Assembly (NCBI RefSeq): GCF_001953745.1
Contig: NZ_LWLN01000001.1
Location: 2,914,001-2,978,000, forward strand
Direction of reading: 5' to 3'
Length of the DNA stretch: 64,000 bases
Source of the DNA: Natrinema saccharevitans
GTDB taxonomy: Archaea; Halobacteriota; Halobacteria; Halobacteriales; Natrialbaceae
Part shown: positions 10,681 through 19,427 of the stretch, in pieces
How positions within the stretch are numbered: the first letter of the stretch is position 1
How the letters are laid out: every line of letters begins with the position of its first letter
Notes under the pieces: generated by a model
The model's input: the letters and a program-made list of their open reading frames with translations, nothing else
Databases searched by the model: none
What the model was told of the DNA's origin: nothing
Program-made: the position numbers and the translations under genes

Positions 10681-11940
10681 ATGGGTGATATGGAGTACCA
10701 CGACTCCGAGAAAGCGAAGGAGGTTGCGGGCCGCGTAGAGGACTTCATGGACGAAGTCGTCATTCCGCGCGAGCGAGAGGCGCTCGCGACGGGTGAGACG
10801 ATCTCCATGGACGAGATCCACGAGATGTGGGAGATGGCCAAGGAGCGCGACCTGTTCGCGCCGCAGGTCCCCGAGGAGTACGGTGGACAGGGACTCGACT
10901 TCAGCGACATGCTACCGTCGTTCGAACAGGTCGGGCGCTCGCTGATCGGCGCGATCGCGATCCGGGCCAACGCACCCCAGGAGGGGAACATGCACACCCT
11001 CGAGATGGTCGGCACGGAAGAACAGAAAGAGGAGTACCTGCGCCCGCTCGTGCAGGGCGAGATCTCCACCGCCTTCGCGATGACCGAGCCCAAGGTCGGT
11101 GCCGGCTCCGACCCGAAGATGCTCCAGAGTACCGCCGTCAAGGACGGCGACGAGTGGGTTATCAACGGCCACAAATGGTGGACCTCCGACGGGCTGGGTG
11201 CGGACTACTATCTGGCGATGGTCCGGACCGATCTGGACGCCCATCCCTACGAGGGTGCCTCGATCATCCTCGTACCGCGCGACGCCGACGGCGTCGAGGT
11301 CGTCCGCAACGTCGATCACCTCGGCGGCCACGGAATCACGGAGCGCAAGGGCGGTCACGCGGAGATGAAGTTCGACAACGTTCGCGTCCCCGTCGAGAAC
11401 ACCCTCGGCGAGGAAGGCGACGGGTTCCGCATCGCCCAGATGCGACTCGGCGGCGGCCGGCTCACCCACTGCATGCGCTACTCCGGAATGGCCCAGCGGT
11501 CGCTCGAGATCGCGAAGGCCTACCTCCAAGAGCGGGACGCGTTCGGCACGAAACTCGAGGACAAGCAGGCGCTGCGCCACCGCATCGCCGACGCCGAAAC
11601 CCGCCTGCACGCAGCGCGAACGATGGTTCGCCACGCCGCGCGCGAACTCGACCGCAGCGACGCGCGCATCGAGGTCGCGATGTCGAAGATGTTCACCGCG
11701 AACGTCACCAACGATACGATCGACCTCGCGCTGCAGTGCTGTGGCGGCAACGGGATCGGGAAGGACATCCCGATCGCACACTTCTACGAGAACGTCCGCG
11801 CGTTCCGTATCGTCGACGGGGCCGACGAGGTCCACCGCCGTTCGATCGCCCGCTGGGCGTTCGAGGACGTAGACGAGACCGAGATCGAGAACACCCTCCA
11901 GTTCGACGAGAACCTGCGACACGACGAACTCAAAGAGTAA
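10681..11940 (+). CDS. Acyl-CoA dehydrogenase, ACAD10/ACAD11-like
   Basis: The 419-residue protein has the full acyl-CoA dehydrogenase fold (AMTEPKVGAGSDP, then WVINGHKWWTSDG). At the position of the usual catalytic Glu it reads IVDGADEVH, with D379 instead of Glu. A DG-x-DEVH sequence in this place is characteristic of the ACAD10/11 branch, in contrast to the EGTDEIQ of the two other dehydrogenases in the window, so the substrate is likely different (longer, branched or hydroxylated acyl chains; inference). The start at 10681 fits the TATA spacing; ATG at 10690 is a second option. It lies downstream of the thiolase gene. Confidence 0.88.
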   Translation: MGDMEYHDSEKAKEVAGRVEDFMDEVVIPREREALATGETISMDEIHEMWEMAKERDLFAPQVPEEYGGQGLDFSDMLPSFEQVGRSLIGAIAIRANAPQEGNMHTLEMVGTEEQKEEYLRPLVQGEISTAFAMTEPKVGAGSDPKMLQSTAVKDGDEWVINGHKWWTSDGLGADYYLAMVRTDLDAHPYEGASIILVPRDADGVEVVRNVDHLGGHGITERKGGHAEMKFDNVRVPVENTLGEEGDGFRIAQMRLGGGRLTHCMRYSGMAQRSLEIAKAYLQERDAFGTKLEDKQALRHRIADAETRLHAARTMVRHAARELDRSDARIEVAMSKMFTANVTNDTIDLALQCCGGNGIGKDIPIAHFYENVRAFRIVDGADEVHRRSIARWAFEDVDETEIENTLQFDENLRHDELKE

Positions 11941-12160
11941 CGCTCGCGTCGAGCGCGCCGGTCTCACCGCCGGTTCCCATGACACGTTGACGGCGGCAAC
12001 TCGAGGGGTGTCGCCGTCGGCGGTTTCGTCCCGTCGTCTCGATATCGAGAGCGCCAACGCCGAGTCGTCGGCCGGCCCGTATTTGCGCGCGGCTCCGACG
12101 TCGAAACCGTGTCACCTACACCCATAGATATTTACTCCTCGGTGGGAATAACGACACTAT

Positions 12161-12442
12161 ATGAGTGGAGATACCACATCACGCAAATCCGATAGCGCGG
12201 GGCTCGAGAACATCCGCAAGGCGTCGGACGCGGTCGAGAAGTCCACGGCAGGAATCGCCGTCGAGAAGACGCTCGAGCGGTGGCGGACGCTCGGTGCCGT
12301 CCTCGTGCTGGCGGTCACCAGCGTCCTGCTGTACCAGATCGACGGCTACCTCTCGATCGATTCGCAGGTGTTCGGCGGAATCACGCTCGCTCTTTTCGCC
12401 TACTTCCTCGTGACGTTGCGGACGGATATCCGGATGGAGTAA
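12161..12442 (+). CDS. Small two-helix membrane protein, unknown function
   Basis: The 93-residue product has a charged N-terminal half (an amphipathic stretch with LERWRTLG) followed by two hydrophobic segments, about residues 47-62 and 69-84, and ends RTDIRME, so both ends should be cytoplasmic. No catalytic motif is visible and I do not recognise a family. An AT-rich ATATTTACT element about 30 nt upstream of the ATG supports it as a real gene. The RDD-family membrane protein follows after 74 bp on the same strand. Confidence 0.65.
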   Translation: MSGDTTSRKSDSAGLENIRKASDAVEKSTAGIAVEKTLERWRTLGAVLVLAVTSVLLYQIDGYLSIDSQVFGGITLALFAYFLVTLRTDIRME

Positions 12443-12493
12443 CGCGGTCGGACGACGGCAGCTATTTCCCGTCCGCTACTGAATGACTCCCGC

Positions 12494-12520
12494 ATGAACG
12501 CCGAGGCGGTCGCACCGTGA
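12494..12520 (+). other. Possible 8-codon leader ORF overlapping the RDD gene start
   Basis: ATG AAC GCC GAG GCG GTC GCA CCG TGA reads through to a stop that overlaps the GTG start of the RDD gene (GTGA). It could couple translation of the downstream gene, or the ATG may be fortuitous. There is no independent support. Confidence 0.2.
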
Positions 12521-13092
12521 TCGATTGGACGCTGGACGGGTTCCTCCCGACCCGGCGACAACCGGCTCCGAGAGTCGACACCGCGGACGACCGGGACGTG
12601 TTGCTCGCCCGCGCCGGAGCGGCGGCGATCGACCTGTTCGTCTGTTACGTCCTCCTCGAGTTCCCGCTGATCTACGCCGCGAGCGTGGTCTTCAGTGAGT
12701 CCTACGAGGCGCTCGGAGGATACGTCGTCTTCCTCTCGCTGGTCGCACTCTTGCCGCTCTACGTCACCTACTCGTTCGTCTGTGAGTGGCGCTACGGGCG
12801 GACGCCCGGGAAGGTAAACCGCGGCCTACTTGTCGTCATGGCGGACGGCCGCGAGTGTACGCTCCGGGCCAGCGCCGTCCGGAACCTCGGTCTGTACGTC
12901 GATCTACTCGGCGTCCCGCCGCTGGTACTCGGGCTCGTCTCGGCGCTGGTGACCGACGGCCGACGCGTCGGCGATCTCGCCGCCGGCACGATCGTCGTTC
13001 GCTCGACGGCACCGGCGAACCTCGAGACGGCGGTGGCTGCCGACGCGGACACGAGCGCGGCCGCTCGAGCGAACTGCGACGAAAAGAACTAA
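12517..13092 (+). CDS. RDD family integral membrane protein
   Basis: The 191-residue protein fits the RDD family: a first helix containing ARAGAAAIDLF (the Arg-Asp element), a second long hydrophobic segment, the conserved basic loop EWRYGRTPGKVNRGLLVV, and a final helix pair ending with RRVGDLAAGTIVVR. RDD proteins are small inner-membrane proteins, some linked to ion exchange, most of unknown role. The start is GTG; the only nearby ATG (12494) is in another frame. Its stop is 6 bp from the stop of the convergent ABC ATPase gene. Confidence 0.8.
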   Translation: MIDWTLDGFLPTRRQPAPRVDTADDRDVLLARAGAAAIDLFVCYVLLEFPLIYAASVVFSESYEALGGYVVFLSLVALLPLYVTYSFVCEWRYGRTPGKVNRGLLVVMADGRECTLRASAVRNLGLYVDLLGVPPLVLGLVSALVTDGRRVGDLAAGTIVVRSTAPANLETAVAADADTSAAARANCDEKN

Positions 13093-13098
13093 CCGGTA

Positions 13099-14184
13099 TC
13101 AGGCGATCCGGACGCCGGAATCGTCGTCGAACAGCTGAATGTACTCGTCGTCGAAGACGAGGCTGTACTCCTTCCCGTTGCCGTCGAAGTCCGGATCGGT
13201 AACGACGACGATCTCGCCGAACTCCGTGTCGAAGAAGCTGTGGGTCGCATCGCCCAGCGGTTCGTCTAACAGGTGCGACGCCGGGATACCGACATCGGGG
13301 TCGTCGCTGACCTGGATGTACTGTGGCCGGAGGCCGACGCGGACGTCCTCGCCGGCCCAGCCCTCGAGGCCGTCGCGGGCGAGGTCGTACTCGTAGCCGC
13401 CGACGTCGAGTTCGACGGTGCCGTTGACCGCGCCGACGTTGCCCTCGAAGAACTGCGTCGACGGCTGGCCGATGAACTGGCTGACGAACTGCGAGGCCGG
13501 TTCGTCGTAGACCTCCTTCGGCGGGGCGACCTGTGCCAGTTCGCCGTCGTTGATCACGGCGACGCGGTCGGACATGGTCATCGCCTCCTCCTGGTCGTGG
13601 GTCACGTACAGCGTCGGGCAGCCGATCTCGTCGGTCACCTTCTCGATGACCGGCCGGAGTTCGGCCTTGAGCTTGGCGTCTAGGTCCGACATGGGCTCGT
13701 CGAACAGGAAGATCTCCGGGTCCCGCACGAGCGATCGGCCGAGCGCGACCCGCTGTTGCTGGCCGCCCGAGAGGTCCGCGGGCATCTTCTGTAGCTGGTC
13801 CGTGATCTGGAGCAACTCGGCGGCCTCCTCGACGCGGGCCATCCGTTCCTCGCGGGAGAAGCCGGCGATCTTGAGCCCGTAGGCCATGTTCTCCTGGACG
13901 CTCATGTGCGGGTAGAGCGCGATGTCCTGGAAGAGCAACGCGATGTTGCGTTCCTGGACGGGCTTTTGGGTCACGTCGCGGTCGCCGAACGTGATCGTCC
14001 CGCTGGTCGGCTTGTTCAGTCCCGCGACACAGCGAAGGGTCGTGGTCTTGCCACAGCCCGAGGGACCGACCAGCGTCACGAACTCGCCGTCCTCGATGGT
14101 GAGGTCGACGTCGTCGACGGCGACGATTCTGTTGCCCGATTCCTCGTACACTTTCGTCAGGTTCCGGATCTCGATATCTGGCAT
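13099..14184 (-). CDS. Sugar-type ABC transporter ATP-binding protein (MalK/UgpC-like)
   Basis: The 361-residue ATPase has Walker A GPSGCGKTT at residues 40-48, a Q-loop, the signature LSGGQQQR, Walker B with IFLFDEPMSDLD, the switch His in YVTHDQEEA and a C-terminal TOBE/OB domain of about 120 residues, as in the carbohydrate-importing CUT1 class. It is the last gene of a binding protein-permease-permease-ATPase set on the minus strand, 44 bp after the second permease. The frame is open far upstream, but the ATG at 14184 gives the exact family N terminus. Confidence 0.92.
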   Translation of the reverse strand: MPDIEIRNLTKVYEESGNRIVAVDDVDLTIEDGEFVTLVGPSGCGKTTTLRCVAGLNKPTSGTITFGDRDVTQKPVQERNIALLFQDIALYPHMSVQENMAYGLKIAGFSREERMARVEEAAELLQITDQLQKMPADLSGGQQQRVALGRSLVRDPEIFLFDEPMSDLDAKLKAELRPVIEKVTDEIGCPTLYVTHDQEEAMTMSDRVAVINDGELAQVAPPKEVYDEPASQFVSQFIGQPSTQFFEGNVGAVNGTVELDVGGYEYDLARDGLEGWAGEDVRVGLRPQYIQVSDDPDVGIPASHLLDEPLGDATHSFFDTEFGEIVVVTDPDFDGNGKEYSLVFDDEYIQLFDDDSGVRIA

Positions 14185-14228
14185 ATGTTGGTATGTCTCG
14201 TGGTGTTGGTTGTAAAGGTGATGCACTC

Positions 14229-15101
14229 TCAGAGGGCTCTGACCTGGAACCCCTTCAGCAGGTAGCTCTGCATGAAGTAGGCAAACAGCAGCGGCGGCAG
14301 CGTCATGGCCAGTGAAATCGCCATCAGGTAGGCCTGGGGCAGGAACTGCGCCTGTCCCATCGCCCGGAGGATACCGGGCGCGAACGTCGTGGTGTCGGTC
14401 TGGGGCAGGAGGATCTGCGCGAACGTGAAGTCGTTCCACGCGAGCGCGAAGGCAAACAGCGCCGCGGCGATGATCGCCGGCCGGCACTGGGGAACGACGA
14501 CGTCGCGGAAGCCCCGCCACCGGGACGCGCCGTCGACCCAGGCGGCCTCCTCGTGGGCCTCCGGGATCGTCATGATGTACTTCCACATCAGCCAGACCGC
14601 GAACGGCATCGAGATCGCAGACAGGGCGATGATGAGCCCGAAGCGAGTCCCGAGCAGGCCGATGTTCTGCCAGATCTGATAGAGCGGGATCCCGATGACG
14701 ATCGGGCTGAAGAGGTAGCCGATCAGGAGGACTCGAGCGAAGTTCTCCTTCTGGGGGAAATCCAGTCGTGCGAGGCCGTAACCGGCGAGCAGCGAGACGA
14801 GGACGACCGTCACGATGGTCCCGATAGCCACCACGACCGTGTTGAACATGTAGGTGTACATCTCCGGCTCGGTCAGGACGTTGAAGTTGTCCAGCGTGAA
14901 GATGTCCGGCGCGGGGAAGACGGTGACCGCGTCCTCGACCGTCTCGTACTCGGTAAAGGCCAACTGGGTCATCCAGTAGATCGGCCACGCACCGACGAGA
15001 ACGATGATCCCGGTGCTGACGAGTTTCAGTGCTTCGATGACGCGCGTCTCGCCGTCGTATGAGAGGCCGAAGACGCCTCCCGGTGGTTCGCTTTGACTCA
15101 T
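14229..15101 (-). CDS. Sugar-type ABC transporter permease (MalG-like)
   Basis: This 290-residue membrane protein has six predicted helices and the cytoplasmic EAA loop (EEAAWVDGASRWRGFRDVVVP) that docks on the ATPase, typical of the MalG/UgpE type. Its ATG overlaps the TGA of the preceding permease gene (ATGA), so the two are translationally coupled. Together with its partner it forms the channel of a carbohydrate importer. The transported sugar cannot be deduced. Confidence 0.92.
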   Translation of the reverse strand: MSQSEPPGGVFGLSYDGETRVIEALKLVSTGIIVLVGAWPIYWMTQLAFTEYETVEDAVTVFPAPDIFTLDNFNVLTEPEMYTYMFNTVVVAIGTIVTVVLVSLLAGYGLARLDFPQKENFARVLLIGYLFSPIVIGIPLYQIWQNIGLLGTRFGLIIALSAISMPFAVWLMWKYIMTIPEAHEEAAWVDGASRWRGFRDVVVPQCRPAIIAAALFAFALAWNDFTFAQILLPQTDTTTFAPGILRAMGQAQFLPQAYLMAISLAMTLPPLLFAYFMQSYLLKGFQVRAL

Positions 15102-16051
15102 GTCGTCGTCTCCACCTCCTCGCTGGGGTTGAAGAGTTGGAAGTAGATGATCGCCGACGCCAGCAGGAACAGGAACATAACTACGGCGATCGCGTTAGCG
15201 AGGCCGTAGGCCTGGTCCGTGTAGACGGTCTTGTAGGCCAGCACGGGCAGCGTCGTCGTGGCGTTTCCGGGGCCGCCCTCGGTGAGCTGCCAGATGATGT
15301 CGAACTTGTTGAACATGAAGACCGACCGGAGCAAGACGACGACTGTCACGATCCCCATGAGACGCGGCAGCGTGATGTCGCGGAACATCTGCCACCGGTT
15401 CGCGCCACAGACCTTGGCCGCCTCGTAGAACCGATCGGGAATCGCGCGCAACTGCGCGAGCGTGAAGATGGTGACGAAGACGGCGAACTTCCAGGTCCCG
15501 ATGAGGATCAGCAGCCGCATCGCCCAGTCGCGGGAACCCAGCGGGGCCTCCCGTCCGCCCCACAGTCCGAGCCAGTCGGAGCCGATCATCTGGAAGACGC
15601 CACCGGCCGGATCGAACACCCGCAGCGCCACCAGCGAGACGATGATCGTCGGGATCAGGTAGGCCGTAAAGACCACCGCGGTGAGCAGCTTCTGCCCGCG
15701 GGTGATGCGGTTCAGCACCAGCGCCATCCAGAGCCCGACGCCGAGTTGGAGGAGGGTACTGCCGACCATGTAGACGATCCCCCGCCACAGCGAGCCCCAG
15801 AACGTTGAGATGTTCAGGACCTCCCGATAGTTCGCGAGGCCGGCCCACTGCCACTCCGGATTGAGCGTGTGGATCTCGTGTAACGATGCCCAGAACGCGA
15901 ACGCGACTGGAAGCACCGCGATGAGCAAGTACAGGACGACGACCGGAAGTACGGTCCCGATTCCCGCGACCGTCTCCCGCTTTACCGGCAGGTCGTCCCA
16001 CGGAATGTACGCCCTGCCAGGCCGTATCGATTCTCCGGTTTCACTGGCCAT
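15098..16051 (-). CDS. Sugar-type ABC transporter permease (MalF-like)
   Basis: The 317-residue protein has six predicted helices and the EAA-type loop YEAAKVCGANRWQMFRDITLP, fitting MalF/UgpA permeases without the large periplasmic loop of E. coli MalF. The start at 16051 is chosen because the helical core follows an N-terminal polar segment of normal length; the frame is open to 16279 but that part is arginine-rich and overlaps the solute-binding gene. It overlaps the next permease gene by 4 nt and follows the binding-protein gene after 104 bp. Confidence 0.92.
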   Translation of the reverse strand: MASETGESIRPGRAYIPWDDLPVKRETVAGIGTVLPVVVLYLLIAVLPVAFAFWASLHEIHTLNPEWQWAGLANYREVLNISTFWGSLWRGIVYMVGSTLLQLGVGLWMALVLNRITRGQKLLTAVVFTAYLIPTIIVSLVALRVFDPAGGVFQMIGSDWLGLWGGREAPLGSRDWAMRLLILIGTWKFAVFVTIFTLAQLRAIPDRFYEAAKVCGANRWQMFRDITLPRLMGIVTVVVLLRSVFMFNKFDIIWQLTEGGPGNATTTLPVLAYKTVYTDQAYGLANAIAVVMFLFLLASAIIYFQLFNPSEEVETTT

Positions 16052-16155
16052 ATCTAGATTTCCTCTGCGTGCATGTATGTTAATCCCACGGTTGGTTATG
16101 AACGATTCGCTCCGACGCTCACACGGACGAAAGCGGATCGGCCGGTCGGCATCGA

Positions 16156-17571
16156 TTATCCGAACGTGTCCTGTGCCTCTGCGAAGGCCTCTTCGAGTTG
16201 CCCGTAGCCCCAGTCGTAGGCCTCCTGTGGAGTCATCGAGTCGGTGACCACTCGGTTGATCATCTCGCCGTAGAACCACTGTCGCTGCATGTACAGTGAC
16301 ACCGGCGAGGAGGTGTTGGCCTCGTCGACGCTGTCGTAGTGGTTGCCCCAGATCTCGTCCTGAACGTACTGGAGTTTCTCGAGCAGGTGCGGATGTGCCT
16401 GGAAGATGTCCTGGTTCTGGAACGCGTCCGAGCCGAGGACGTCGGAGTAGGTCGGGAGGAACCGACCGGGGTCCGTCTCGTAGAAGCTCACGGTACGCTC
16501 CATGCTATCGGCGTAGAGCCACTCGAACCACTCCTTGGTGTCGCCCGGCCGCTCGGAGTTCGCGAAGACGTGGTAGCCGTCGGGGGCCGGCGAGGACAGC
16601 CAGTTCTCGCTCGGATCGACACCGTCCTGCATCGGGTACGCGATGATCTCGGTGTTTTCGGCGACCGAACGCAGCGCGTCGCTGTCCTCTGCTTCGGCGG
16701 TCTGTGCGGTGACGCCGACCGGCCACGCGTTGAGGTGGTAACACTGGCCGTAGTTCCCCTGCACCCAACTGCTGAGCGAGCTGGCCCACCCGATGTTCGT
16801 CGGATCGGGCGAGTACTGTGAGAGTTCGTCCACGTACTCCAGTACCTCGATCACCGTCTCCTCGGGCCACCAGATCTCGAGTTCGTCGCGGGCGTCCGGG
16901 TCCTGCCAACGGAGCCCGATGCCGGAGATGCCCGCGCTCGCGAGCAGGACGAGCATTTCGTCCTGACTCTTGCCGGTCGGCGCCCCTGCCAGCCCGTACC
17001 CGCGCATGTCCTCCCACTGGCCGCCGGCGTCGTTGATCGCCTCGGCGTTCTCGAGGACGTCGCTGAACGTCTCCGGCTCGTCCAGTCCGAGGTCGTCGTA
17101 GACGTCGGCCCGGTACTGGAAGTTCGAGACGTACAGTCCGTGCGGGATCTGGTAGAAGTTGTCGTCCTCACCGAGGAACGCGTTGGTGTTTACCTCGCCG
17201 TTTACCTCCTCGATCGACGAGACGACGTCGTTGACGGTCTCGAGCTGGTCCGTCTCCCAGATGTCGGCCACCTGGTCGAACGTGGAGGTGTTCGCCTCCG
17301 GCGGATTGCCCGCCTGAATCAGCTGCGAGAGCCGCGACTCCTGACTCCCGGACATCCCCGCTTCCTCGATAGACATGGGGATGTCGGTCTCGTCCTCGAA
17401 CTGGGGCTCGAGGTCGTCCCAGACCGATTGCCACGCGTCGTTGTAGTAGTCCGTGAGGAACTGGACGTCGTCGTCACCGCCGCCGCCACCGAGACAACCG
17501 GCCATTGCCCCAGCGATCCCTACACCTGCACCCGTAAGCACCCGTCGCCTGTTGATGGAATCCCGTGTCAT
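16156..17571 (-). CDS. Extracellular solute-binding lipoprotein of the sugar ABC transporter
   Basis: The 471-residue protein starts with a Tat signal (NRRRVLTG, residues 7-14) and lipobox AMAGC with C26, followed by a glycine/aspartate linker. This is the usual haloarchaeal form of a binding protein exported folded and lipid-anchored. The body resembles family 1 carbohydrate-binding proteins (Trp-rich ligand face, e.g. WQSVWDDLEPQF). It leads the importer operon. A TATA-like element (minus strand, 17616-17624) supports the ATG at 17571 over 17604, since the predicted transcript start lies between the two. Confidence 0.9.
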   Translation of the reverse strand: MTRDSINRRRVLTGAGVGIAGAMAGCLGGGGGDDDVQFLTDYYNDAWQSVWDDLEPQFEDETDIPMSIEEAGMSGSQESRLSQLIQAGNPPEANTSTFDQVADIWETDQLETVNDVVSSIEEVNGEVNTNAFLGEDDNFYQIPHGLYVSNFQYRADVYDDLGLDEPETFSDVLENAEAINDAGGQWEDMRGYGLAGAPTGKSQDEMLVLLASAGISGIGLRWQDPDARDELEIWWPEETVIEVLEYVDELSQYSPDPTNIGWASSLSSWVQGNYGQCYHLNAWPVGVTAQTAEAEDSDALRSVAENTEIIAYPMQDGVDPSENWLSSPAPDGYHVFANSERPGDTKEWFEWLYADSMERTVSFYETDPGRFLPTYSDVLGSDAFQNQDIFQAHPHLLEKLQYVQDEIWGNHYDSVDEANTSSPVSLYMQRQWFYGEMINRVVTDSMTPQEAYDWGYGQLEEAFAEAQDTFG

Positions 17572-17615
17572 TGGTTCACAATCACTCTTGTCCACTGCTA
17601 ACATCCTGCTACTCC

Positions 17616-17624
17616 CATATAAAC
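17616..17624 (-). promoter_or_regulatory. TATA-like element of the sugar ABC importer operon
   Basis: On the minus strand GTTTATATG lies about 45-53 nt before the binding-protein ATG; transcription would begin near 17594 and leave a leader of about 20 nt. Confidence 0.45.
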
Positions 17625-17792
17625 GTTCATGTTTTTTCCACCAGTTTATGCAGGGTATTCACCCGAAGCGCCTCCGTTAGCCGTCTCCCCAGACGACTAT
17701 CATAAAATTTCGTATAAGTGTGGGACGCGAACGCGGACGGGTCACGGGACGGCTGCCGGTGTTCGATCGGGGAACACCCCGATCCCGCCCGG

Positions 17793-19337
17793 TCATTGCG
17801 GGCCGACGGTTTCGGACACCCAGCCGGTCGCCCCGTCCGGCTTCGGGCCGTCCTCCTCGGGGATCTGGAGGGCCCCGTTCCCGTCGCGGGCCCGGACGAT
17901 CACCTCGTGGCGCCCGCCGGCCCCGTACTCGTGTCGCCACTGTCGCCAGACGTCGTCGCCGGGCAGGGGCTCCGAGAGTTCGGCCTCGGTCCAGGTGTCG
18001 CCGCCGTCGGTCGACACCTCGACGGTCTCGATCCCCCTGGTGCCGGCGTAGGCGTGCCCGGCGACCTCGTACCGGCCGCTTCCCAGATAGTTGGTCTGCC
18101 AGAGCTTGGCGACCGTCTCGACCGGCCCGGTGCCGTGCCAGCCGCGGTGTTCCCAGTAGCCCATGGTGTCCTCGTCCCGGACCTCGATCTCCGTCAACCA
18201 CTTCACGTTGATCTCGCCCCAGTGGCCCGGCACGAGCGCGCGCAACGGGGCCCCGTGTGCTCGCGGCAGCGGCCGGCCGTTCATCCGATAGGCCAACAGC
18301 CCCGGCCACAGCGCGTCGATCGGAAACTCGTTGTAGTAGTCGTCGGCACCGTGCAGGATCACCCGGTCGCCCTCGGGACCCGCCGCCTCGAGCAGGTCGG
18401 CGACGGGCACGCCGCTCCAGAGGGCGGTGTCCATCTGGCGGCCGTTGAGCCGGTCGCCGACGCACCGCAGCGTGACGAAGCGGTCTTCCAGCGTCATCGA
18501 CTCGAGGTCCCCAAAGTCGTACTCTCGCTCCTCGGCGACCGCCCCCGTGATCGAGAGCGACCACTCCCCGGGGTCGACGTCGGGATCGACGTTACCGATG
18601 TCGACCTGATAGAAGTCCGTACTGACGAGCGGCTCGAGACCCTGCACCTCGAACGATCGCTCTTTCGCGCGCGTGAGCGCGTCTCTGACCTCGGGTCGGG
18701 CGTCCTCGGGGATCTCGAGCGGTGAGGGGAACGACTCCTCGCCGGAGCCGCGGACGAACACGGCGAGCGCGCTCACGCCGATCGCCGCCCCGAGCGAGCC
18801 GAGGACGCGTCGTCGCTCGAGCGAGCCGAGGGGACGATCCGCGCCGACGGCGAGGGCGGCCGCCACGGCAGTTACGAGCAGGACGATCCCAACCCCGGCT
18901 GCGGCACCGAGCGCCGACGGCCGGGACCGCGTCAGTCCGAACGCGAGCGCGGCCGGCAGGACCTGTCCGAGGAGGACGCCGACGACGGCCATGCCGAGCC
19001 CGCGGTCCAGCGCGCCGAGTTCCGGCCGGTTCCCCAGCAGAACCGCCACACCGGGCAGGGTGGCCAGCCCGAGGGTCGCACACGCCACTCCGATGGCCGT
19101 CAGAAACGCCAGGTGATGCCCGAGGGTCCCGAGCTGGGTGATCGCGAAGGTGACGAGCGCGTCGGGGCTGAGCGCGACGACGAGCCGGTCGAACGGCGTC
19201 ACGACGAACGCCGGTCGCCGACCGACGGCCAGATACGATCCACCGACGGCGGCCAGTCCCGCAGCGAGCGCCACCGCGACCGCGGGCAGCCACGGCCGCA
19301 CCCGGACGACCGCCCTCCGTACGCGTGACCTCACCAT
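17793..19337 (-). CDS. Membrane-anchored molybdopterin oxidoreductase (sulfite oxidase fold)
   Basis: The 514-residue protein has two parts. Residues 1-195 form about five membrane helices. Residues 210-514 are a sulfite-oxidase-type Mo-cofactor domain plus C-terminal dimerisation domain: LRCVGDRLNG holds the Mo-ligating Cys, HGAPLRALVPGHWG the conserved pterin-binding stretch, and GIETVEVSTDGGDTW the start of the dimerisation domain. Just before the catalytic part an internal ERRRVLGSLG (residues 174-183) precedes a hydrophobic helix, which looks like a Tat signal placed inside the chain. I infer that the cofactor domain lies outside the cell. No haem domain is fused. The start MVRSRVRR at 19337 is preferred to 19352. 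Confidence 0.82.
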   Translation of the reverse strand: MVRSRVRRAVVRVRPWLPAVAVALAAGLAAVGGSYLAVGRRPAFVVTPFDRLVVALSPDALVTFAITQLGTLGHHLAFLTAIGVACATLGLATLPGVAVLLGNRPELGALDRGLGMAVVGVLLGQVLPAALAFGLTRSRPSALGAAAGVGIVLLVTAVAAALAVGADRPLGSLERRRVLGSLGAAIGVSALAVFVRGSGEESFPSPLEIPEDARPEVRDALTRAKERSFEVQGLEPLVSTDFYQVDIGNVDPDVDPGEWSLSITGAVAEEREYDFGDLESMTLEDRFVTLRCVGDRLNGRQMDTALWSGVPVADLLEAAGPEGDRVILHGADDYYNEFPIDALWPGLLAYRMNGRPLPRAHGAPLRALVPGHWGEINVKWLTEIEVRDEDTMGYWEHRGWHGTGPVETVAKLWQTNYLGSGRYEVAGHAYAGTRGIETVEVSTDGGDTWTEAELSEPLPGDDVWRQWRHEYGAGGRHEVIVRARDGNGALQIPEEDGPKPDGATGWVSETVGPQ

Positions 19338-19427
19338 GGTAATATCTAGCAATACTCCTGCCCGAACATGAAAGCTTCGCGCACGTGTGTAGGGACGGAC
19401 GGTTACGGGTCCGAGCCCCCGGCGGCC

